Part shown: positions 54,044 to 63,269 of the stretch, in pieces
How the letters are laid out: the number at the start of each line of letters is the position of its first letter
How positions within the stretch are numbered: the first letter of the stretch is position 1
Source of the DNA: Deltaproteobacteria bacterium
Lineage (GTDB): Bacteria > Desulfobacterota > Binatia > Binatales > Binataceae
Length of the DNA: 64,000 bases
Direction of reading: 5' to 3'
Assembly: GCA_021780755.1 (NCBI GenBank)
Contig: JAJXYF010000013.1
Coordinates: forward strand, 55,332-119,331
Translations under genes and position numbers: made by a program
Notes under the pieces: generated by a model
The model's database searches: none
What the model was told of the DNA's origin: nothing
Seen by the model: only the letters and a program-made list of their open reading frames with translations

Positions 54044-54346
54044 CACTTGATAAAGGCAATTTTTGGCGATGCCGAAACGCGTGCGCAGGTCGCCCGATTT
54101 ATGGGAGCTATGCACTCAACTATGCAGTGATTATGCACCCGCATCTGCATAATCGCGCGTTTTCGACGGTCCCCTTGTCCCGGAAACGCCTTGATTTGTT
54201 GAGATCATCCGCAATGGCCACGGATTGAGTACCCTGGGCGCAGCCCGCATCTGATTAAAAGGGAAGTCTGAAACCTGTGTGAGGTTTCAGAAAAACTTAA
54301 GTTTTGAGTTCCTCGACGACTGATTGTTTCGGCGGCGGTTGGGCGC
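54044..54346. other. Intergenic region with repeat copy E
   Basis: 303 bases with no gene; repeat copy E fills its right half. Confidence 0.5.
54238..54322 (-). repeat. Dispersed 3' hairpin repeat, copy E
   Basis: Hairpin at 54268-54290 with CTGAAACCT/AGGTTTCAG arms around a 5-nt loop. Lies just 3' of the D-2-hydroxyacid dehydrogenase gene, in the same relative orientation as A, B and C. Inverted relative to copy D. Confidence 0.78.
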
Positions 54347-55351
54347 TCATGACCCGCGCTGTTTCGGATGGGCTAACGCGTCGGGGTTCGCCACCCGGAT
54401 TGGCGCGCCGTCCGCGAAGGCGACCACCGCCTCCAGCGTATCGGTATAGAAGGCGACCAGGGTCTCGCGCGTGACGTAGCCGAGATGGGGCGTGAGCGTG
54501 ACGTTATCCATCGAGCGGAAAGGATGATCGGCCGGCAGCGGTTCGAGATCGAAGACGTCGATACCTGCGCCCGCGATGCGGCCGGCGCGCAGCGCCGCTA
54601 TCAGATCGGCCTCGACCACGATCGGTCCACGCGACGTATTGATGAGATAGGCGGTCGGCTTCATCAGGGCGAGTTCGCGCGCCGTGACCAGACCGCGCGT
54701 ACGATCGCTAAGCTGCACATGGACTGACAGCACGTCGGCCTGGCGGAACAGATAGTCTTTTTCGACGCGCCGCGCGCCGACGGCCGTGGCAGTTTCATCG
54801 GTGAGATTCTGGCTCCACGCGATCACCGGCATCCCGAAGGCGTGCGCGTAGGCGGCCATCCGCTTGCCGATGCGACCGAGGCCCAACAGGCCGAGCGTGC
54901 GTCCGGCCAGGATGGTGCCCACCGTGCTCTGCCATTCCCCGGCGCGCATCCGCCGGCCCTCGAGCGCCATGTGGCGAACCGTCGCGATCATCAGGCCCCA
55001 GGTCAGTTCCGGAGTCGCATTGAAGACGTTGGCGTAGATCGGGTTGGCGAAATTGGAATGCGCGACGATCACACCATGGGCAGTGGCCGCCGCCATGTCC
55101 AGGTTGGGCAGCGACATCCCGATGATGGTGACCAGTTTCAACTGGGGCAATCGCTCGAAGAGGCTGCGCGGCAGACTCATGCGCTCGCGCACGGTGCAGA
55201 GGACGTCGAACGGTTGGAGCAGCGCTGCCGCCTCGTCGTGCGACAAATGCCGATCGAAGACCGTGATCTCCGCCCTACCCTTAAGCACGGACCAGTCGGC
55301 CGACCGCAGAGCGATGTTGGCATAATCGTCGAGGATGGCAATTTTGAGCAT
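54347..55351 (-). CDS. D-2-hydroxyacid dehydrogenase family protein
   Basis: 334 residues from ATG 55351. The nucleotide-binding motif is LGLLGLGRIGKRMAAYAHA, near residue 150. Arg, Glu and His of the active site lie in INTSRGPIV, AGIDVFDLEPLP and LTPHLGYVT (His near 290). It catalyses NAD(P)-dependent interconversion of 2-oxo and D-2-hydroxy acids. Divergent from nothing close; the next minus gene is an enoyl-CoA hydratase after a 141-base gap. Confidence 0.92.
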   Translation of the reverse strand: MLKIAILDDYANIALRSADWSVLKGRAEITVFDRHLSHDEAAALLQPFDVLCTVRERMSLPRSLFERLPQLKLVTIIGMSLPNLDMAAATAHGVIVAHSNFANPIYANVFNATPELTWGLMIATVRHMALEGRRMRAGEWQSTVGTILAGRTLGLLGLGRIGKRMAAYAHAFGMPVIAWSQNLTDETATAVGARRVEKDYLFRQADVLSVHVQLSDRTRGLVTARELALMKPTAYLINTSRGPIVVEADLIAALRAGRIAGAGIDVFDLEPLPADHPFRSMDNVTLTPHLGYVTRETLVAFYTDTLEAVVAFADGAPIRVANPDALAHPKQRGS

Positions 55352-55492
55352 TGGAGGAGTCCTTGGGGTCAGGTTGTCAATAGCCGCAGACCTTTCAAGC
55401 GGCAATCCCGCGTGCGCGAAATCGGGTTACGCGAACCGCACGACCTCGAGGAACCCGGCGGCGAAGGTCCCCGCTGATGGTCGCCGCGCGCG

Positions 55493-56281
55493 TCAACGTC
55501 CCTTGAACTCAGGCTTGCGGCGCTCGCGCCACGCGCGATGACCCTCGACTTTGTCTTCCGTCATCTCGAGCGCCATGAAGCGATATAAATCGGCGTGCGC
55601 GGCGTCGTCGAGCGGCAGGTTCAGCCCCGAGTTGAGCGACTCCTTGGCCACGCGCGCCGCCAAGGGCGAGAGGCCAGCGATGTGATCCGCCACCTGGAGT
55701 GCCTGCGTCATCAGATCCGCGTGCGGCACGAGCCATTGCGCCAGCCCGATGCGATAGGCCTCCTCAGCCGGCAGCGGAAATCCCAATGCGAGGCGCATGG
55801 CCTGCCCCTTGCCAATCCATCGCGAAGCTCGCAGCGCCCCGCCCTGCGCCGGGATGATGCCGAGCGCGACTTGCGGCAAACGCCATTCGGCCCGCTCCGA
55901 CGCGACGATCAGGTCGCAGCAGAAGGTGAGAATGCAGCCGATGCCAATCGCGTAACCGTTGACCGCCGCCACGATCGGCTTGGCGAACTCCGAGATCATA
56001 ACGATCGGACTCGAACGGCGGCGCCGCGGGAGTCCCTCGATAAAATTCGCCACGGAACTTTCGGTGTGTGTGCGCGGATTCTTGAGGTCGGCGCCCGCGC
56101 TGAACGCGCCGCCCCGCTCGTCTCCGGTGAGCACGACGCAGCGCACGTCTTTGTCGTCCTCGATTTCGGGCAGCCGTTGCTGCAGGCCGGTCGCGAAATC
56201 ATTGCTCCAGGCGTTGCGTGCTTCCGGCCGGCTCAAGGTCAGGACAGCGACCTGACCACGCTTCTCGTACAACAATGGCAT
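55493..56281 (-). CDS. Enoyl-CoA hydratase/isomerase family protein
   Basis: 262 residues from ATG 56281, with GGAGG seven bases upstream. SAGADLKNPRTHTESSVANF and YAIGIGCILTFCCDLIVASE give the crotonase fold and oxyanion hole. RLPQVALGIIPAQGGALRAS is in the usual place for Glu-type catalytic residues, although the canonical acidic pair is not obvious (ALGIIPA). It could be an isomerase or dehydratase variant. Divergent from the SDR on the other side. Confidence 0.88.
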   Translation of the reverse strand: MPLLYEKRGQVAVLTLSRPEARNAWSNDFATGLQQRLPEIEDDKDVRCVVLTGDERGGAFSAGADLKNPRTHTESSVANFIEGLPRRRRSSPIVMISEFAKPIVAAVNGYAIGIGCILTFCCDLIVASERAEWRLPQVALGIIPAQGGALRASRWIGKGQAMRLALGFPLPAEEAYRIGLAQWLVPHADLMTQALQVADHIAGLSPLAARVAKESLNSGLNLPLDDAAHADLYRFMALEMTEDKVEGHRAWRERRKPEFKGR

Positions 56282-56445
56282 CGAAGTTCCTCCCCGGGTT
56301 ATTCGGCCGTCGATTGACCGCCGTGGCGCGTTGATGGGCGTTCGTCGGGCGGCGTCTTTTTCCGGTGTCATCTTTTTGTTGTCAATTTTCAAGCAAGTCG
56401 CATAGATTCCGTGACCACGCATCTTTCGATAAATGAGGTGAAGTC

Positions 56446-57276
56446 ATGGGCAAGCTCGACGGAAAAGTCGCCGTTATAACCGGTGCCGCCAGTGGCATGG
56501 GGCGCGCAACCGCTCTGCGCTTCGCGAAGGAAGGCGCCGCAATCGTGGTCGCCGATCTGAATTCGCAGGCGGGTGAAGCAACCGTCTCGGAAATCGCGGC
56601 GAGCGGCGGTCGCGCGGTTTTTCAGCATACCGACGTCGCCAGCGACGCTGCCATCAAGGCGCTAATCAATCGCGCCGTGAGCGAGTACGGCCGCCTCGAC
56701 ATCACGTACAATAACGCCGGCATCGGCGGCGCTACTGGCCGTCTCGAGGATCTCACCGCGCCCGATTGGGACAAGAGCTTCGTCATCCTCACGCGTGCCG
56801 TATTCTTGGGCATCAAGTACTCGGTCGCGCCGATGCGCAAGGTCGGCGGCGGCTCGATTATCTCGACCTCTTCGGTGGCCGGTCTCCGTGGAGTTGCCGG
56901 ACTGCACGCCTACAGCGCCGCCAAAGCGGCGGTCGTCAGCCTGACCGAAAGCGCCGCGATCGAACTCGGCCACGATCGCATTCGGGTCAACTGCATCTGT
57001 CCGGGCGGCGTCGTCACGCCGCTGGTTTACCGCGGGATGCGTGGTGGCGAGGACGCGGCGCGTAGCGCGATGGCGCGGTCGCAGCCGATTCCGCGCGCGG
57101 GCCGTCCCGAGGACATCGCGGCGATGGCGCTGTTTCTGGCGAGCGACGACGCCGAATGGATCACCGGCACCGCGATGGTGGTTGACGGCGGAATGAACAC
57201 CGGCAACACCCGCATCAAGTTCGGCAGTGGTTTCTCGGGTCCCTCTTTCGAACGGCCCGATCGAACCAATAGCTAG
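56446..57276 (+). CDS. SDR family oxidoreductase
   Basis: 276 residues. The start GAGGTGAAGTC-ATG gives MGKLDGKVAVITGAASGMGR. NNAG is near 90 and the active-site segment is STSSVAGLRGVAGLHAYSAAK. The tail after the last strand is extended (about 20 residues). It oxidises or reduces an alcohol or ketone with NAD(P). It is convergent with the MarR-type regulator and may be its target, but regulation is not shown by this sequence. Confidence 0.92.
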   Translation: MGKLDGKVAVITGAASGMGRATALRFAKEGAAIVVADLNSQAGEATVSEIAASGGRAVFQHTDVASDAAIKALINRAVSEYGRLDITYNNAGIGGATGRLEDLTAPDWDKSFVILTRAVFLGIKYSVAPMRKVGGGSIISTSSVAGLRGVAGLHAYSAAKAAVVSLTESAAIELGHDRIRVNCICPGGVVTPLVYRGMRGGEDAARSAMARSQPIPRAGRPEDIAAMALFLASDDAEWITGTAMVVDGGMNTGNTRIKFGSGFSGPSFERPDRTNS

Positions 57277-57290
57277 TGGCGGTTGCGGTT

Positions 57291-57914
57291 CTAAGTCGCC
57301 GCGCGGTTTGGACTGGTCGCTGCTCGAGACCCGCTGCTTGCGCTCGCCGGTGTCCGCGTTCGATTTCCGCCGTGGAGTCGCGGCGGATGCCGGTGCGGAT
57401 GGATCCGTTGGAAGAAGGCAACCGCCAGCCGCAGAAAATCCACCCCCGCGAGAATCTGGGCTTCGGATAGATGGTGCCTCAGGTCTCCGATTAGCTCCTG
57501 CACGACCTGCCGGCCGCGGGCCGTCATGGCAAGGACAAAGCGCTCGCCCTTCGCGGTCAGCAGCACCCGCTTTTCCCGCCCGGAATCCGCGCTCTCGATC
57601 AACCGCACCAGCCCGAGCGGCGGCCGCGCCATCGATTGCAGCGCACTGGTGATCGCGGGACTACTCAGTTCGAACCAATCATGCAGCCGTTGAGCAATTT
57701 GCTTGCGCGGCAGACTGCGGCCATGCTCGCCCTCTGCCCGAATCAGCCACAGGATCCCCGATTGTGTCCGCGTCAGTTCCGCGCGCATCACGTCTCCAAG
57801 CGCCGAGATGCCCTTGTCGTAAACGAAATAGATCAGTTCGAGTAGCTCAGCCGCGTGCTCCTCGACCTGCATCTTGCGAGCTTGCGCTGTCGTCTCGTTT
57901 GCGGAATTCTTCAA
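57291..57914 (-). CDS. MarR-type transcriptional regulator
   Basis: 207 residues from TTG 57914 (ATG 57872 is an alternative). The winged-helix core has FELSSPAITSALQSMARPPLG, then the wing region ESADSGREKRVLLTAKGERF, as in MarR/SlyA proteins. The C-terminal 40 residues are low complexity (HPHRHPPRLHGGN...). It is divergent from the exported Ycf48-like gene across a region with candidate operators, so it could control itself and the transporter pair. Confidence 0.85.
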   Translation of the reverse strand: MKNSANETTAQARKMQVEEHAAELLELIYFVYDKGISALGDVMRAELTRTQSGILWLIRAEGEHGRSLPRKQIAQRLHDWFELSSPAITSALQSMARPPLGLVRLIESADSGREKRVLLTAKGERFVLAMTARGRQVVQELIGDLRHHLSEAQILAGVDFLRLAVAFFQRIHPHRHPPRLHGGNRTRTPASASSGSRAATSPNRAAT

Positions 57915-57960
57915 TCGCCGCCCCCTGCCGGAAGGAACCTGTCCTTGACAAACTCACCGG

Positions 57961-57999
57961 TTGTTCATTAGCAATGAAAAACTTTTTATGACTGAACAA
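57961..57999. promoter_or_regulatory. Candidate MarR operator
   Basis: TTGTTCA (57961-57967) and TGAACAA (57993-57999) form an inverted repeat with a 25-base spacer, and TCATTAGCAATGA (57965-57977) is a perfect short palindrome. Both lie between the regulator gene and the divergent Ycf48-like gene. MarR proteins bind such palindromes; the assignment is inference. Confidence 0.45.
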
Positions 58000-58245
58000 T
58001 TAAACCGCTTAACAGTTTGCCGGAATTAACACGAGCGAGTGGCAAATGAAAATGCGCCGGAGACTCCACGGATTTGGCGAACGATCGTCATCGTCGCGCG
58101 CGACTCGCGAAATATTCCATTCGCGGAGCGGAGATGGCGAGCCACATGTATGGACGCGGCGGCCTCAATTGAATTACGGTCAAGCGCGGCTTGCGACGAG
58201 TGCGGGCCGACCCGCGGGAATTGCGGCGGTTAGAAGGAAGGGAGC

Positions 58246-59301
58246 ATGAACAGGGGACAATTTCGGGGGATTCTGGGCTTGACGTCGGCCTGGTTGGCGG
58301 TTTGTGCCTGCCTTGGTTTCGCCGCCCTCTCCAGCACGGCAGCCGCAGCACCGGCCGCGCCGCAAGCGACGACGCAGCCGGCGAGGTCCTGGGAGAACTA
58401 CTTCGGCGTCGCGATCCTGCCCTCGGGTCGCGCGGTGGTGGTGGGCGATAAGGGCGTGGTTATGGTCTCCGACGATCAAGGCAAGACCTGGGCGCGCCGG
58501 CAACTCAGGCAGGGCGTCCGCTACGACAACCTGTACAGCGTCGCATTTGCCCCCGACGGCGCCAGCGGATGGGCGGTCGGCGACAACGGTGCGATTTTCC
58601 GCACCACCGATCGTGGCGCCACCTGGACCGAACAAAAGGCCCCCGCGAACAGCGCCCTGATGACGGTTGCGGTGATCGACGCGCAAAAGGCCTGCGCGGC
58701 TGGCGATCACGGCAACATCGTCTGCACCACTGATGGCGGCGCCACCTGGAACCTGCACAATGTTGGTGGGGATATCGGAATTTTCGATCTGACCTTTACC
58801 GATGCGAACAACGGCTGGGCGGTAGGTGAGTTTCAGACCGTGCTCCATTCAAGCGACGGGGGCGCGAGTTGGAAGATCGCCCTCGGCGGCGACCGCATGA
58901 AGGCCTCCGATCCCTATTTCGCGATCGCTTTCGGTGGCGGACACGACGGCTTGGCGTTAGGACTGTCGGGCACTGCCCTTCAAACCAGCGACGGCGGCGT
59001 GACTTGGAAACCGATCAGGCTCGCGATCGCGCAGAGTTCGTTTTATGCGGTGGCGACGGTTCCTGCTCGTGCTGACTCCTACTATGCGGCCGGCGAGAAC
59101 GGCGTCGCGGCGCTGCTGGCCGGCGGCCAGTTGTCGCAAGTCCAAAGCGGCACCTCAAATGCAATCGCCGCGCTCGCGTTCTCGGACCATTTCGCGATGG
59201 CCGTTGGTTTATACGGTACCCTCCTGCTTAGTGACGATGGCGGCCAACATTGGCATTCGCTAAATAACTCGGAGCTGGCGCTCCAAAACCAGGCGCAATA
59301 A
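58246..59301 (+). CDS. Ycf48/BNR-repeat exported protein
   Basis: 351 residues. A signal peptide (AWLAVCACLGFAALSSTAAA) is followed by six Asp-box repeats such as SDDQGKTWARRQ, TTDRGATWTEQ, TTDGGATWNLH and SSDGGASWKIA, forming a beta-propeller like the photosystem II assembly factor Ycf48. It is periplasmic. It lies 8 bases upstream of an MMPL-type transporter, an arrangement common near lipid or steroid uptake genes. It probably assists the transporter by binding a ligand or partner; exact role unknown. Confidence 0.88.
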   Translation: MNRGQFRGILGLTSAWLAVCACLGFAALSSTAAAAPAAPQATTQPARSWENYFGVAILPSGRAVVVGDKGVVMVSDDQGKTWARRQLRQGVRYDNLYSVAFAPDGASGWAVGDNGAIFRTTDRGATWTEQKAPANSALMTVAVIDAQKACAAGDHGNIVCTTDGGATWNLHNVGGDIGIFDLTFTDANNGWAVGEFQTVLHSSDGGASWKIALGGDRMKASDPYFAIAFGGGHDGLALGLSGTALQTSDGGVTWKPIRLAIAQSSFYAVATVPARADSYYAAGENGVAALLAGGQLSQVQSGTSNAIAALAFSDHFAMAVGLYGTLLLSDDGGQHWHSLNNSELALQNQAQ

Positions 59302-59309
59302 GCGGTCAA

Positions 59310-61751
59310 ATGAAAACTTCGTTCAACGTTGGCAAAACGATTCTTCGTTTCCGCGCGCCGATCGGCGCTGTCCTCGTGTTGATCACCGTGTTCATGATCT
59401 ACGCGTCGTCAAAGGTGCAGGTCGGAACCCGTTTCGTCGATTTCTTCCCGAGCTATCATCCCTACGTCCAGCTCAACGGCAGGTACGCCCGCTCCTTCGG
59501 CGGCGCCGAAACTCTCGCGATCATGATCCGGGTAAAGGACGGCGACATCTTCAACCCCACTACGCTGCAGAAGATCCAGGACCTTACCCGCGCGATGGAC
59601 GGGTTGCCGGGTGTCAATCACGAAGAAGTCTTCTCGCTCGCGTCGTTTCGCGTGACCTTCGTACAAGCGCAATCGGGGGCCCTGATCACTACTCCGTATA
59701 TGTTCCCTGATGTGCCGAAAACGGCGGCTGGGATCGCGCTCTTAAAGGCCAACGCGGTCGCGCATTGGGACGCGCTCCGCCAACTGATCAGCTCGAATTA
59801 CAAGAGCGCGATGGTCACGGCGTCGTTCAACGACCAGCAGATCAACTACAAGGAATTTTTCCAGGACGTACAGCGTATCGTCCAGCAGAACCAGGACGAC
59901 AATAATCAAATCTTTGTCGCCGGCGAACCGATGGTGCGCGGCTGGGGATATCATTATCTCCCGCGACTGCTCACCATCATCTTCGTTTCGCTCTTAGTAA
60001 TCGTTCTCATTCACTACTATGGCATTCGCGGGATCGCCCGCTGGTGGGCGCCGCTGATGACCGGAACCTTCTCGGCCTTGTGGGGCATGGGTTTCACCGG
60101 CGTCATCGGCTATCAGCTCGACCCGGTGATGTTGGTCATCCCGTTTATTCTCACTGCGCGCGACGTCAGTCACGGTATTCAGTGGCAAAGGCGCTTCTAT
60201 AGTGAGATCGAACGATCGGGCGGCGATGTCCATGCCTCCGTTGTATCCACCACCAACCTCATGTTACCGCCGGGCCTGGTTTCGATCCTGGCCGACATCT
60301 TCGGCATTATCTTCGTCTCCTTCAGCGGCATCCCGGTACTGCACCATATAGCCCTCACCGGCGCGGTGTGGGTCGCGGCGAGCCTGCTGATGGTCTTCGT
60401 CTTTCAGCCGATCGTAATGAGCTATCTGCCGCCGCCCAAGGCCGAGCTCAAGACCGACGAGTACCTGGCGGCGGGGTTCGAAGGGATGCTCGAGCGATCA
60501 ATCGAGCGCTTCGTCGAATTTCCAATCCGGCCCGGTCGGGCGCGCACGCTGATCCTCACGGGCGCTGCCGCGTTCATTATTTTCGGCCTGTTGTCAGGCC
60601 AGCGCGCGGCAATTGGCTATCGCACGATCGGCACCCCGCTCTATCGGTCCAACGCGAAGGTGAACACGGACATCCAGGCGATCGCCCAGGACTTCCCGGT
60701 TGACGAGGCCTGGGTCGTGCTCGAAACGCCATCGTTTCCGAGTAACCAATCCGTTTTGGGTCCGAATCCGTTGCAGGTCGCGGACGATCTTCGTTACTAC
60801 CTGCGCGAACGCGATCCGAACGTAATCCAGGTGGTGTCGTTCGCCTCCGACATCGAAAAGCCCTTCAATCAGATGTTCCATTACGGGCATCCGAAGTTCC
60901 AGCGCATTCCCGAAAGTACAATCCTGTCTGGCAACCTGTGGTACCTGTACCTGTCCGGGACGGCGCCCGGCGAGATGGAACGGTATATCCCGACCTCGGC
61001 GGCCGAATCCACTTGCATCCGCGTACTATTGCGCAACCACACTTACGATACCCTGAACCATCTGCTAGCCGAGATCGATGAGTTCAAGAACTCGCGAGTG
61101 CGTCCGGATTCTTCGGTGAGCCAGGTTAAAGTACTGGTGCTCGGCGGTATTGGCGGACTGTACGCCGCTGCCAATCAGGTTCTGAAATATACTGACTTCT
61201 TCAACCTGACACTGACCCTGATCGCGGTCGGCATCTGCTGCGCCTTCGAGTTCCGTTCGATTCCCGCGGGACTCCTGTTCATCGCCGCCAGCGTACTCGG
61301 CAACTTCGGGGCGTTCATCTACATGAACCTCCGCGGACTTACACTGACTATTGATACTATCCCGGTCGTCTCCCTCGGTATCGGTCTCGGAATCGATTAC
61401 GGCATTTATACGATGGCCGCGATTCGCGATGAGGTGATCAGAGGAAAGGATGTCGAGGATGCTATCACGACCGCAATGAGAGGCACGGGAGGGGCCGTTC
61501 TCAATACTCTGTTCGTGATGATCGGCGGTCTCTCGGTGTGGTTGTTCTCGCCGGTCGAGTTCCATGTGCGCATGGCGCAGTTGCTGATCTTCCTGATGAT
61601 CACCAACGCGATCACGGGCGTGGTTATCCTGCCGAGCTTCGTCTCGGCGTTTCGGCCGTGGTTCATCCGCCGCTACGTGCCGGTCAACGGCGGTGCAGCC
61701 GCGGGGAACCACCACGACGCGACGGCCTCAACTGGAGGTGGCGGCGCATAA
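59310..61751 (+). CDS. MMPL/RND-family transporter
   Basis: 813 residues with about twelve membrane helices in two halves. RFVDFFPSYHPYVQLNGRYA and AETLAIMIRVKDGDIFNP begin the periplasmic loops, and GIGLGIDYGIYTMAAIRDEV lies in the second sterol-sensing-like domain. The family moves hydrophobic molecules such as hopanoids, mycolates or sterols across the envelope. It is close in type to hopanoid transporter HpnN. Its partner is the Ycf48-like propeller upstream. Confidence 0.92.
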   Translation: MKTSFNVGKTILRFRAPIGAVLVLITVFMIYASSKVQVGTRFVDFFPSYHPYVQLNGRYARSFGGAETLAIMIRVKDGDIFNPTTLQKIQDLTRAMDGLPGVNHEEVFSLASFRVTFVQAQSGALITTPYMFPDVPKTAAGIALLKANAVAHWDALRQLISSNYKSAMVTASFNDQQINYKEFFQDVQRIVQQNQDDNNQIFVAGEPMVRGWGYHYLPRLLTIIFVSLLVIVLIHYYGIRGIARWWAPLMTGTFSALWGMGFTGVIGYQLDPVMLVIPFILTARDVSHGIQWQRRFYSEIERSGGDVHASVVSTTNLMLPPGLVSILADIFGIIFVSFSGIPVLHHIALTGAVWVAASLLMVFVFQPIVMSYLPPPKAELKTDEYLAAGFEGMLERSIERFVEFPIRPGRARTLILTGAAAFIIFGLLSGQRAAIGYRTIGTPLYRSNAKVNTDIQAIAQDFPVDEAWVVLETPSFPSNQSVLGPNPLQVADDLRYYLRERDPNVIQVVSFASDIEKPFNQMFHYGHPKFQRIPESTILSGNLWYLYLSGTAPGEMERYIPTSAAESTCIRVLLRNHTYDTLNHLLAEIDEFKNSRVRPDSSVSQVKVLVLGGIGGLYAAANQVLKYTDFFNLTLTLIAVGICCAFEFRSIPAGLLFIAASVLGNFGAFIYMNLRGLTLTIDTIPVVSLGIGLGIDYGIYTMAAIRDEVIRGKDVEDAITTAMRGTGGAVLNTLFVMIGGLSVWLFSPVEFHVRMAQLLIFLMITNAITGVVILPSFVSAFRPWFIRRYVPVNGGAAAGNHHDATASTGGGGA

Positions 61752-61883
61752 GTTTAACGTTCGTGGGAACAAAGGGCTGGCCGCGGTAGAGTCGCGAAGG
61801 GAAAAAGGCGAGACCGCCAATTTCCCACAAGAGGTGCAACACGATGGCCGCGACATATCTGTACGCAGAATGATAGAAAGACC

Positions 61884-61909
61884 ACGGCCCGCCATCGCTG
61901 GCGGGCCGT
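61884..61909. terminator. Bidirectional hairpin terminator
   Basis: Arms ACGGCCCGCC and GGCGGGCCGT (perfect 10 bp, 6-nt loop) lie between the MMPL gene (plus) and the monooxygenase (minus). A weak T-run (TTATCC) follows on the plus strand. Confidence 0.7.
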
Positions 61910-61940
61910 TATCCTGATTAGACAGTGATTGAGTTGCGCG

Positions 61941-63068
61941 CTACTTGCTCGCTCCCGCGTGTGTTTGACCGATCTTATCGTGCGGATAGGCGAAGGCCGG
62001 ATCGTTCTTCAATACCGGCAGCACCTTCTCGGAAAAGAGCTTGAAGCTGCGCTCGAGTTTCGGGAACGGCAATCCACCGAAGGCGAACGTCCCGATGACA
62101 TGCTCAAGCGCGACGGTCTGGTGGATGTAGCGCAATTTTTCGAGGACCTGTTCAGGGGTTCCCGCCGCGTGCAGGCTCCGGAAGAACTCGATAGCCTTTA
62201 CCTTCGCCTCGGCATCGGCCTGCAACTTACTATAGGTCTTCTCCAACTTGGCATAAAACTCATAACCCTTAACGCCCCTCAAGTGGCCGTCGGAGAAGTG
62301 ATAGTGGGTATCAATCGAGTCCCACATCGCTTCGAGATGGGTACTTCCCAGCTCGGCAGCCTCACGCGCATCGTCAGAGACCAGGATGTTGAGCAAACCG
62401 ATCGGAGGCCTCGGCCTGATGTTGTTCGCGATCGCGGTTTCACGATACCGCGCATAATCCGCGGCCGTGTCTTCCCAACTGCGCTGCGCGATGATCAATA
62501 CGCCCAACCCGAGTTTCGCCATGATCTCAGCTGATTCGGGACTCACGCTGGACGCATAGAAGCGATTCTCCGGATGGGAGATCGGCCGTGGGCGGATTTG
62601 GATTTCCGGAATCTTGTAGTACTTGCCGTCGAACGAAAAGCTGGGCTGCGTCAGACCCTTACGAATGATAATCGCGCTTTCAACGAACCGATCGCGCGCC
62701 TCTTCCATGTTGATCCGGAAGCCATTGTACTCGACCGTCGCCGCGCCACGGCCGAACCCAAAGATCGTCCGGCCACCCGAGACCACGTCCAGCAGAGCGA
62801 TCTTTTCCGCGATCGCGACCGGGTCATGCCAGGGCAGCACGATGACCGCGGTGCCGAGCTGCACGCGCTTGGTGCGGCCCGCAACATAGGACAACAGTTG
62901 AGTTGGATCGGGCGACATCACGTAGCCGGTGAAGTGATGGTCGAGCGCCCACACCGAATCGAAGCCGACCGCTTCGGACATCTCCATCAGGGACAATTCG
63001 TCCTGATAGGTCTCGATATCCGGCTTATCGCCGAAACTGGTCAATTGGAGCGTCATGCCGACTTTCAT
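61941..63068 (-). CDS. LLM class flavin-dependent oxidoreductase
   Basis: 375 residues, ATG 63068 after AAAGGAGACG. The barrel signature is VGFDSVWALDHHFTGYVMSP, VQLGTAVIVLPWHDPVAIAE and RTIFGFGRGAATVEYNGF. HHFTGY with two His residues is the luciferase-alpha-like motif of FMNH2-dependent enzymes. It may be a monooxygenase acting on an alkane-, terpene- or ketone-like compound. Convergent with the MMPL gene. Confidence 0.92.
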   Translation of the reverse strand: MKVGMTLQLTSFGDKPDIETYQDELSLMEMSEAVGFDSVWALDHHFTGYVMSPDPTQLLSYVAGRTKRVQLGTAVIVLPWHDPVAIAEKIALLDVVSGGRTIFGFGRGAATVEYNGFRINMEEARDRFVESAIIIRKGLTQPSFSFDGKYYKIPEIQIRPRPISHPENRFYASSVSPESAEIMAKLGLGVLIIAQRSWEDTAADYARYRETAIANNIRPRPPIGLLNILVSDDAREAAELGSTHLEAMWDSIDTHYHFSDGHLRGVKGYEFYAKLEKTYSKLQADAEAKVKAIEFFRSLHAAGTPEQVLEKLRYIHQTVALEHVIGTFAFGGLPFPKLERSFKLFSEKVLPVLKNDPAFAYPHDKIGQTHAGASK

Positions 63069-63269
63069 TTGCGTCTCCTTTTATCTGCCCCACCGAATTT
63101 CCCCACTCTAGAGGCGGGGCAATCCAAAAAGCAAAGCGCCTCCACCTCGAAATGAACGAGGGTTCACGAAGCGATGTGGTCGGCCAAGTTCATCCGTGGG
63201 CCGATTGAATACCTCGACCGGGAGCGCAACGGATCGGGAAGACCCCGGCAATCGGAGTCCCGTTAAATA

